Shown piece after piece: positions 12,701 to 24,700 of a stretch of DNA of 64,000 nt. The notes under the pieces are model-generated. The model did not search any database, had not been told where the DNA came from, and worked only from the letters and a program-made list of their open reading frames with translations. The position numbers and the translations under genes were made by a program. The stretch is from NCBI RefSeq assembly GCF_943734655.1, contig NC_071355.1:221698527-221762526 (forward strand), given 5' to 3'. This DNA comes from Sabethes cyaneus (taxonomy: Eukaryota > Arthropoda > Insecta > Diptera > Culicidae). Each line of letters opens with the position of its first letter. Position 1 is the first letter of the stretch.

Positions 12701-15700
12701 TCAATTTTCTTTATGTTATTGTGTGCCATATTTAGAACTCTCAATACAGCATTACGGGCGAAGGTTCCTCTCGTAATCTCCGAAAGGGCATTATGTGATA
12801 CGTTGATCCACGTCATTTTAGTCAAATCCGATACATGGGAAGCATCCAGCTTCGTCAGATTATTGTAGCTGAGATCCAAAATCTCTGCTTCTCGGAGACC
12901 TTTGAATTGTCCTTTCTTCAAAGTCACCAACTGATTGCCGTGAATATCTAAAGTTTTGATCTTTTTAAACGACTAAAAAAAGTTGGAATTATTTACGTTA
13001 CTTCTTATTAAACAAAAAACATTTTAGATTACTTACCATAAAAACATCCGCTCCTATATCGGTCAGTAGTCCATTGACGAAGTGAAACTTCTCCAATGAA
13101 CCGTCGAATGACATGCCGGCGAAGACGCCTTTCGGTAAGTTTTCAATCCTGTGTCCATCAACGTTGAGTACCTTGAGTAGACCCAATACTTTTAGTGCAT
13201 CGGCCGGGAAAGCAGTCAGCTCGCTTCGCATCAGATGCAATTCCAGCAATGTATCGTTGATGCCGTAGAATACATGGTCACTGATAGTGGCTATGGGTGT
13301 ATCGTGGAGGTACAGCCGCTTCACGCTAAGCTTGTGCAGTAAAGTTCCAAAGAGGTTCTCTGATGTGGAGGAAATAAAAACCACACGCATGGATAGAAAA
13401 GGCAAAATATTAGTATTTACTCATTAGCTAGTATAAAAAAAACCGGCCGTTCAGCAAGTGAATAGCGCCGGCGTTTCGATCATGCGGATATGAGGATATG
13501 AAATAAAACACAAAAAAAAAACGTTTACCATTCACCAGGGGAAGGAAAAAAGCCTTGAACTTGAATTCGGTTTACTTAACACGTGGATGTATAGACAGAC
13601 AAACATCGAACATAAAGCCATGGGGCGGTTCGTATTGATTTTCACTAAATATGCAACGCGCGATGCAGCAATGTGGAGAGGAAAAAGTGAATCGGAACAA
13701 CATTGTTTCCTCATACGATTTTGGGAAATCTCGGTACGCATCGTTGATACTGGCCTCTTTGCGCTTGCGCAAATCAATTAACCTCTATGATGCGTGGTTA
13801 ACAGTGAGTTTTTGAAATGTGCAGCGATTAATGATGAGGAAACAATATCGTGAAACGTACACTATTATCCAACATCGAGCTGTAATGGCTTAGATGTGGG
13901 GATTTTAAATGCTATAAAAAATAGTAGATAACGCTTGTTCGTTACGACAGTAACTATGATTCTGTAAAACGTTAGCACGTTGTCAATAAATATGAGTTTA
14001 TGCTTTGATAGAGTTATTTTATAATACAAAGTATAATTTTTCATTGTTTTTTTAGGGCTTCAAATAAAATTAGTTGAAGTTAGATGAAGCCCTGGTAAAA
14101 TTTATTTGAAAGAAATTTTAGATTCTAAAATTTGTAGCCTGTTTGTTGGGCATTGTGGTGAGTAATCATGGCTCTATTCTCACAGTCACCTTATTCACCT
14201 CACGCGTCTTATTCTGGCAGCCACCATCACTTCACCTAACAGCTCCCCATTGGATTTGTACAGTCATCCAGATGAGCGGAGTCGCCTAAGTGACTCAGAG
14301 AATCGAAAATTGGGCTCTCACCTAAAAAATTTAGGTGAGGTGATTGTGAGAATAGGGATCCATGCTTCCAGAAGAAAACGAATTAACTTTGATGTCAATA
14401 ACCATGCAGCTCCATTCGTATAATTTTCATGGAGGCAATTCACAGCGCAAAGTGCATACATTGGCCGTGTACTGTCACTAGTCACATAACAGTCTCATTT
14501 ATATATATTACATTATCTTCTAATATTTTGCAAAAGGAAGGCTACATGTAGATAATACTTTCCGTTGTCGTAACTTTATTTAACTAAAAGATTTTCAGAT
14601 AACGGCCTAAACAGTTTTTTGACGCCATACGCCATCGGTTTCCGCATATATTTTTGAAATTCAAACCTCCCCCCTCCTCAGAAGAAAATTTGTTTTTGCT
14701 TCTTGGGTTACGCATCGCCTATTTTCCAGGATCTTAGAAGGCGCAAGTCGCAAGACCCAGTTGAGCCATCTCGCACGTTGGGTCCCTCTTTTCTGGGTGC
14801 CCGTGGAGGTGTTAAATATAACGGTTTTCCTTATGACTGTCTGGTCCACCGTAGCTTGCCGACTTTCACAAGATGTTCGATGGTAATTACCCCAAGTAGT
14901 GTCTGCTGCTCGTGATTCATATACAGTCAAGTCTCGTTTTACGTCCACTATTGGAGAACATAAAAAAAATCGGTCGTAAAAAACGAGGACGTCAATTAAA
15001 GTTTTAGACGTAAAACGAGAGGACGATGATACGAATTTCGGACGTAAAAATGTTGATGCAAAAGGAAATCACGTAAAATGAATGGACGTTGTCAGAGATT
15101 CTAGTGTACCTCCGCCGCTCTTGGTTTCCAGTTTTTGCTCCGTCAAATATCGTTCGCAAGGGCGGGCATGTCCTCCGTGAGCATCGTTAAATCCATAAAA
15201 ACTACCGGTCTAATAAGGGCTGTGTACTTTATCAGTATCGTACGGTGGCTATCGTTTGCTAGCGGATGGTAGCGTTTTGCGAAAGGCAAAGTAGAGTCGA
15301 TTTCATGCTTGAATGCGTGGCAAGAGCTCCTTATTTGTGTGATTTGCGGCCACCAGCGATCCCAAATATACAAACTCATCTTTCATTTCTGGTTCATCAC
15401 TGCCAATGATTACCGTCCACGAAAAGTGCACGTTCCTCTCTTTGAGCCTGTACCAATCATGTATTAGGTCCAGGGCCGGCGCTTCCCTTGAGCAAAATAA
15501 GCAGCTGCTTGGAGCACCACTCCGAGAGGCGCCTACATTTAAAAAAACTGTAGCATTAAATAGAGAAGTGGTTAATATAAAACATTCTTCTTTTTCATTT
15601 AGCACCATAAAGCCGGGATGACAAGTGATGTATCTAGAGTTTCTCTCTGTTGTATTGGGTCCTGGGCTATTTGCCGCCAATTCGTTGAGCATTTCGACAC

Positions 15701-18700
15701 AAACAAATCGGCTTCAACCTGGTCGAGCCCTCTAGTAAGTTGGGTCTGTCTATTCCTAAAAGCTCTCATGTTGGTGAACCGAAAATGTTGGTGAATTCAT
15801 GTTCGGTCAACACTCTCGCCTGCGTATGAGCGCCACGAATCAAGCAGGTAAAAGAAGATGTTGAGCTTGTCGCTCGACCTTAATGACCCGCCAACTTTTT
15901 ATTCGTTTCCAACCCAATATATGCGTACGTGATGGGGCCGTTAAGGCCGATGAAGGTCCAGAAGAGAGAAAATTCACAGCACGGTCATCCGGTATTCTTG
16001 CGACGGGACCAATCTATCGTACTCTCCCAACTTTCGACACTTGTGTACTTTGTACTTTGTACTTTGAGAAACATTCCAGGTAGTGCCTGCAGTGCATGGT
16101 TCATACGTCTACGCCATTCTTCGCTTTACATTTGCGCTCCACCTTCTCCTGATGAAAATCTATTCGCAACAAAACACAACAATCAAAACATTCAGATAAA
16201 CGTGGTGGGAAAGTGGCATTAACATTATTTGATGTTTAATTATTTAGAAAATTTCGGGAGAAATTTTCGAATCTCTTCAGAATCCGCAAGCAGCCGATTC
16301 ATCTTCGATGAAGTAGCAAGGTATGAGGACGAAGTTTCTGAAGTAACAGGAAATATGAACCGAACTTTTTCGTTTTTGAAGGCTTATCATTGTAATAATG
16401 GGTTTCAAGAAACCGACAATTATTCATAAGAAATGGCGGTTGACTGTGACCAGTGTTGCGAAGCCCGCAGTTGTGTGGGCTAATTTTCTCACACACGCGC
16501 ACTCGTGTTAATGAACACGCCTGCATAAGCATTCCTTTCGGACTCCCGCTCTTGTTTATTCATGCACTTCAACGACTTTTGCGAGTGTGTATTTAGCTAA
16601 CAGCTACGGGCATCACTTTCGCACGTCATCTCAGCCTGAGCAACTGATACCGATCACTCGCGAGGGCTAGCACTCCCAACCGCGTGTAGAATCGAGGGCG
16701 TAAGATGAAGAAGAAAACAAAAAGTAATGCAAAATCTGTATCCCAGTGTGCCGGTAGCCCTCACGGGCAGCTGGCTGCTCCCGAATTGTTTGCCTCGTGA
16801 GTAGTTATGCAGAAGGACGCTACGAGACTGTGCGTTTGCGAGTGTGTAGGTAGTAAAATGTCTGCACACGGCAACCCTGGCTGTTTTTCATTTGTTCTGG
16901 GGGCGCCATTTTAAGAATTTGCGTGGAGCGACAAATTGGCTAGCGCCGGCCCTGATTAGGTCTGCGACACATTAACACCCAACCCTACTAGCCTCCACTT
17001 TCAGTCTAGCGCAGATGGCCTCTACCGTTGCGAAGTTTCGGCATACAATACCAAAGTCATCAACGTAGCTAAGAAGTTTTCTACCGTCACTGAAAATTGA
17101 GTCTCTCGTTTCGATTTTGCTCGCCGGATCGTTTTCTCAAGGGAGATGCTGAAAAGCAGGCAAGATTAGCTGTCAATTCGTCTCGACTCTTGCCGCGCTT
17201 CAAAGGGACTCGATCCTAGTCTCTCCCAGCCGAGATTTGAATATACAACGTACCACGATGCCAACTAGAAAGCGCAATTTCAAACTTCTTTCATTTCAAC
17301 TTGTTTTTTTTTGTGATATGAAGAAACCAAAATAGCTTTCGATTGCAAACAATTCTCCATTTCCTGAATAAACTCCTCAAGGTTAGGCTATGTCAGATTT
17401 TTTTTTGTAAACCCACCCTAAGAAAAAATTCTGGCTACGCCCTTGGGCAGAAAGTATACAAACACTTGGCCGATGATATCGAATTGAGTTTTTCTGAGAA
17501 GACTGAACAGAACTTGATGAAAAGCGTTTGATGCGATTCCGATAAAATAGGTACATTGTTACATTATCTTCAAATTTTTGTTTATCTGATATTTTAATAT
17601 TCTAAATTTAACATGCAGATGCTTCACTTGCCAATGGCATTATTGATCCGTTTTTTTAAACGAGAAAGGAACCAACATCGCAATCAGTGAGCTACATTTA
17701 TAGTATAAATGATCAATGATTTCTGGTATCAAAACATCGATGATATTGATTCTGAAGAGTTTTAGCTCAGCAATATGACGCTGTGGCCTTCTTCGGCGAT
17801 CGTGTTATTTGACATTTTGGACCTGGCTATTTGATGGACAAGATTTAGATCATATTATTTTACGCCACTGTATGTGCGCTATTAGGACAAGCCTAACATT
17901 TCAGATACCGTCATCCGGGGCGAGATTGTGCCAAAAAAGCATATATTTTTGTTCTTTAGCTCAGTATATACACAATTTAGAAACTAAGTTGATTTCAAAC
18001 CTGTCAATATATACTAAATTGCTCAATTAACAACTACCGTAGAGATGGTTTAGTTACAATGAAACCTAATTTAACTTGAAGTGCATGAACTTTGGCACAA
18101 TCTCACCCCTTCTAGGGGGTGACATTGTGCCAAAAACATAAAGTTAGGCTAAAAACCTAATCAGTGAACATTACCATGTTTATAAACAATACACATAAAT
18201 ATCAGTATAAAGTAGTTCATATGGGGCCATCCATGAACTAAGTGGACTATTAGGGACAGGGAGTCGGTCAAAAACAACGCATCATGTAAAAAGTATGAAC
18301 GAAAATAACCCGGAGAGGTCTGAAATAACTAAAAATGGGTTCGTAGTCAATGGACAGCCTTTATATAGCCAGTAGCGTTTCTAGGGTTATCAAGGGGGAG
18401 ATATATGAAGGGGTGTATCCTAAGGGGGCATACCTTTTTGATCATTTAACAAAAGTAACCATTACTTCATTCGATAACCCGCGGCCGCAGAACATGTGGC
18501 CTATCCCATCCCCTTCCCCCTTCCTTAAAACTGACAGTTTATACATGGTATAACATATTCGTCTTATATTAGAGTGTTTATTCAAAGTATCTGAAATTTC
18601 CAGAGAAAAAGTAAAAATTATTTAGCAGACATATTATGCTGTTTGCTCCAAAATGGATGATGCAATCTAATCTGTCAAAATATTGTGCTCAATAGTAAAG

Positions 18701-21700
18701 AATGTGAGTGTGCTGGTGTATACTGACGTGTTTTTGTTGTGTATGTGAAATCCACAAATTGGATCGATCATTATGGCTTGGCACAATCTCACCCCCGTGA
18801 AGCTCGAAAAGTACAAAGTTTCGAAAAATATTATTTTCGTAATCAAAACTTATCCAACGCATAATAACCTTTCAATACATTATAAATGATGAGTTTATAT
18901 ACCTTCAAGATAGCAAGTTGATCCGATTTCTTGTTTGAGTTGGTTTATGCGGGACATTTTTTACAACCGTTATTTCCGCGTATTTTTGATCGCGCACTTT
19001 GAAACCCTGTTTAGGCTAAATAGCTTGCTAATATTACCTGTGTTCCATTCTATGTTATGAATAAATATGTTATATTCATCATCATTTTGAATTTAGGTCA
19101 CCAGTTTCTATAGATATAATAAATTTTCACAAATAAACATTTTTGGTTTTTGGCACAATCTCACCCCCGTGGCACAATCTCACCCCGGATGGCGGTAGTC
19201 TAATCGTCAACATAGCGCACGCGTTTTATGAAATAGCACAAATTTTGGAAAGTAGTTCACATTCAGAATCGATTGAGGCGTAAGGCGTCAACCCAAAAAA
19301 TAGTGAACGTTTTAGCACGAATATTATTGGAAGGGTATTTTGATTGACAAAAAATAGAAAGCATGTTGCTTAGATAAGAAACATCATGTTGTGGAATTTT
19401 TTTTCTACTTATTTTTAAATGAATCCCAAAAAGTTTATTCAGAAACCTTAGATTAATGTTTTATTTATACTGTGGTAAGTAGTATAGTTCTCGTTGATAT
19501 CGCTCAAGCACATTAATATTAAACGATCGTTTAAACAATACACATAACGCTCACATTCAATGCATTCGACACACACCGTTTAAGCAGTGTGTGGCCTCGA
19601 ACAATTTTAGCTCCAATCTTCCTATTTCAGCCAATGTAACAGTATCCATCATGATTCTATGAGCGCACTATTAAAACAGTTAATGTGTAATATTGAGTTT
19701 CATCGCCATTTCAGCAGTCAGCTTGCCTCAACATTACCCAGACATTTTTTGCTTGCACATTTTCCGAGCTCGTCAGGTGTGGTTAATTGCTGTACGATTC
19801 AGCGATGGAATGTGACCAGCCAGTAGACTACGCAGGAACCATGGACTCGAATTAAAAAAATGTAGGCGTTCACTTGCAACAAGTCGAGCGAAATAAAAAA
19901 AAACAATTGTACAGTTTTTGCAGTTATGTTAAAGTTTACCATCAACATTAGCATAACATGCATTCATCCTTTAAACTAAAAATGATGAAAGCTTACACAT
20001 TTTCATGTTTACGCACAAGTTCATTTTCATACTGCAAACATATTAAAAAATGTAGTTTAATTATCACATTCATCAATGGAGCAGCTGACATAAAAGGTAG
20101 TTTCGACTGTTCTAGTTCAAAAGTCACCCATAATAGTTTCGCTCATTACCGGATTCCGAACACTTTTGTGCATTTACGGTGAATTAGAAAAAACTAGATC
20201 AATAACCATCATGAATAATATAGTGTTGAACGCGGCTGCCATTCGGCTTTGCATTCACTTCGCCTTGGCATCACAGAGCACGAAGGAAACTCATCATTCA
20301 AATTAGCACGTTGTGTATGTTGTTATGTAAACCGTAAAAGTGACCATTCCTAAATCGATTTGATATAATGCATGTTATAGGTAGATACTTTCAAATTCAA
20401 AACCATGCTTAGACGATTTAGTTACCGGGGCCGCGCCGGTAACTGACGCCGACCGACGCGACGTGAGGTATGGCCTTTTTTCAACGCTGTGCTTACATGA
20501 AGCGAAAGCCTCAACAATTTTCCGCCGTCGATTTATGGAAATTTACAATAACAACCGTTCCGTACGAGAAGGTAAACCTGCTTTCCGGTTCGATGTAATT
20601 AAAAAAAATCTGAATGGTATAGCCGTTGCTTCAAATAGTAGCGATGAGATAATCTAGTAATTGAAATTACTTTTGACTTGTCATTAATGATTAATTTAAT
20701 CATTACTGGAATGATCAGTTGAGTAGTGGGTATTAATATTTTGCTCTTGTTTTGGAAAGCATGCAGCTCAAATCTATGAATGAATGAAAGCTATCTGCTC
20801 ACGTGTGTGCCGATTTGTATACGGTTCAAAAAAGATCTGTAGGAAAGTTTCCATTAGTATCTTAGTAGGAATAACGGCAGAATTAAACAATATAACAAAA
20901 GCCTCTTTTACCATCAATCGGATTAATTAGTTTTTTTGTTTACCAAATGACCAAAAATGAGAGCTCCGATGCAAATACGGTAACAGGTTATTGCCATGTG
21001 CTATGTTATTTTCCTCAGTTTTGCTTTCTGCCGAAAATATTTTCATGAGCGTGGTCTTGTTTGACATATTTGTAGCATGAAGCAGAGTGAAACAAGGAAA
21101 AGCGTCGATCCGGTATCAACCATTGTTCCTACATGGAATTCAGTGAAAGCTCGATCATATTTCGTTCCTATTCCATTCAGGTTCATTCAAATGAAACCAT
21201 ATAAATAATATTTCTAAGAAAACGGAAAGTAAATATCTAACTAACAAATGTTATTGATGAGAAGAGCTTCTTTCATACATCAATTTGCATATACATACTG
21301 TCATCCGTAGTGATAGTGAAATGAGAATAAAACATAATATTGCCAATCAAAAATGGTGCGAAGAAATTCTCTCGAAACTTTCAGCATTGCCACAATGAAA
21401 AAAATTGCGAACATTCGCCAATTCTACATGACCAAACTAATTTAAAACAACAAGGAAAATACGACATCAACGGAGGAGCCGGTTGGAGGGAATTGCCAAA
21501 TGTAACAATCGGCAAACAGCACAATAAGCAAAACCACTTGGACACAACAGCACATGTGAAATCAAAGACGAAACAAAACGATAACTCAAGAGAGTTTTCG
21601 AAATAAGCGGGAGACCTACATAGATTTTCCTTCGTGCGAATTGCTATGCTGCCGACTGACTGTATACTTACGTATTTTGCAGCGTTTTATGTGCAACTCC

Positions 21701-24700
21701 TCTACCGGCACGTTCAGGCTGGCTAGGTTGATGAAAGCCACCGACAAGCTGGCCAGATTGGAGTTCTCGCAGTCAACGTAGATGCCATCGTCTGTTCCAC
21801 GTGTGCAAACGCAGGGGTACAGCAATTTCGCCCTGAAAAAAGGAAACAAATTTTGTTGCAATTGACGAGGTGAGTTATTTATATACACAAAGCTTTGAAT
21901 TCAGCGTTTCTTAAAGAAAGAAAAGTGTAACAAAAATCGCCCCCCTGTGACTTTTTTATATGTTTTGTTTCTATTGTCAAATAATCGGTCTGCTGTTACA
22001 TAATATTAATACATGCCATTAGTAACGTCGACCCGGGTTTCTTAGGGATACTTTAGAAATATTCAAACTGCATGCAATATACAATAGAATAAACCACTAA
22101 CGTACCTAAAACAGATACACACCTCTGTTTAACACTTGTCTCAACTTTATCGCACACCACGTTGGTCGCTTTGATTTACTACACATATTTTGTCCACGCC
22201 AAAAATAAATTTCACTGAAATCACTTAAAGCAATTGTGAAATTATTACTAATTGGTGTTGGTGGTGTAATCATTCGATAAATCTTATATATAAAAATGGA
22301 TTTCTGTCTGTCTGTCTGTCGGAATGTTCCTTATAGAATCAAAAACCACTGAACCAATCAGCGTGAAAATTTGCATGTAGAGGTTTTTGGGGCCAGGAAA
22401 GGTTTTAATGATGGTTAGAGACCCCTCCCCCGACTAAGAGGGGGGGCTCCCATACAAATGAGACACAAATTTCTGCATAACTCGAGAACTAATCGAGCAA
22501 ATAGAACAAAATTTGGCATGTGGGTGTTTTTGGTGACAAGAATTTACTCTATGGTAAATTGAGACCCCTCCCCTCTTTAGAATTATGACTCTTCTCCCCT
22601 TTAAGAGGGGGGGGGGGCTTCTATACAAATGAAATACAAATTTCCTCATAACTCCAGAACTAATCAAACAAATGGAACCAAATTTGGCATGTGAAGGTTT
22701 CAAGACTCTTTTTTATGGTGAATTAGGACTCCTCCCAACTTTAGGAGGGGGGCTCCTATACACATGAAAAACCAATTTCCTCATAACTCGAGAACTAATC
22801 CATCAAATGGAATCAAATTTGGCATGTGGGGGTTTTTGGAGACAAGAATTTTTTCTATGATGAAATATTTAATAACCATATTGGATCAGCGGTACTGGTG
22901 AGCAGAATATCCATATCAAATTCACCTTCAATCACATGTATTTTTTTTATATTATTGAAAATTACCAAATTACCAAATACATACAAAATATTGATAATAT
23001 CGGTACAAACGAGAACATAATAACATCTGCATACTGCAACAACAAGCCAAACGAAAACCGGCAAGGGATTTCCGGTTTTTTTTTGTAGATTAGTGCTAGC
23101 TCAAGTGGAGAGGAGATATCTATGGCGAGGACAGGAAAGATGAGAGGACTACAAAACGGGGAATTACTTAACGGGATGTAGGTAAAACTCAAACATGAAG
23201 GTATGACATTGAACTTTGACCAGAATATTATTATAACCTTACTATATATTATATTATAATTGTTATCATTGTTATGAACAGCATAATTGTGGAAGGCTGG
23301 ATGATGGAGTGGATTGCCAACCGGAGTCCTTAAGGTCTGAAACAGTTATGCCAAGTTCTTCTTCTCACAAACAAGCCATCACGTGGGTTAAAGCTGGTGC
23401 AGCGAAATTGATTATTACATGGAAGGATCCTAATGTTGGAAGGAAAATCTTAAAACCCCGGAATGCGCACAAGTGTCTCTGCTTGTGGGTCCGCCAAACC
23501 CCTTTTGGTCCTTCTATAACAGCATTAGTGTGATATTCATTTGATAATCAAATTTGGATCTACTGTAAGTCTACCCACATACACTGGCAAGTCCTTGAAA
23601 TGATGGTGGATTTCCCTCTTACTACTTACTACTACAAGAATTTTTTCTATGATGAATTAGGACCCCTCCCGTTTTTAAGAGGGGTGGGGGGGGGGTCTCC
23701 CATACAAATAAAATACAAATTTTCTCATAACTTTAGAACTAATCAAGCAAATGAAACTAAACTTGGCATGTGGGTGTTTGGGAGGCAAATTCTTTTTCTA
23801 TGCTCCCCTCTTCAGGAGGTAAGTTATATCCCCTCCCCCCATAAAAAGGGACGCTCCCGTACAAATAAAATATGTACAAATTTTCTAATAACTAGAGAAC
23901 TAATCAACCAAATGGAACCAAATTTGGCACGTGGGGGGTTTTGGAGGCAGGAATTTTTTGTATGATGGTTTTAGTCGCCTCACCCCTGTGGTAGGGGTAT
24001 AAGGACTCTCATACAAATAAAAGCGAAATTTTTGCGTAACTCAAAAACTAATCGAATTCGAGACATTTTAGACTCTTCCATAAAACATTAGTCAAAAACA
24101 AGATCACCAAAAACTATCAATTAGGTTTATTTATTTTCCTAGGTCTACTGACCTCTATTACTTTCTTTCAGTTGGGTCCGAATGAGCGACAGCGAGTAAG
24201 GAGAGAATAACCCCTGCGAAATGGTACTTTCCAAGAAAACATTTTTCGCAAAATGGTACATCCCGCATTCCCACGTAAGATTTTTCGCGAAATGGTATTC
24301 CGCGAAACTCTATATTCCGCGTTATGGTCAACTGAGAAGTGGTGTTCCGCAAAACGGTATGCGGCGAAATGTTATATAATCATGGCGCATATTTAAATCT
24401 ATCCGCTTTATTTTTTCAGGCTAAGCAATGGGGGGAGTTGTTTTCTACTTTACTGTGAGAAAAATTTGTATATTAAAACACCCATGAACTCCTCAGAAAC
24501 TTGCAAAACTCGAGATTGTGACAAAGGTCTTCCGAGATTCACGATTTATGTACAACACAGTTTAATTTGTGGCAATACGAAGTTTGTCGGGTCAGCTAGT
24601 CTTATATATAAAATGGATTTCTGTCTGTCTGTCTGTCGGGATGTTCCTTATAGAATCGAAAACTACGGAACCAATCGGCGGGAAAATTTGCATGTAGCGG

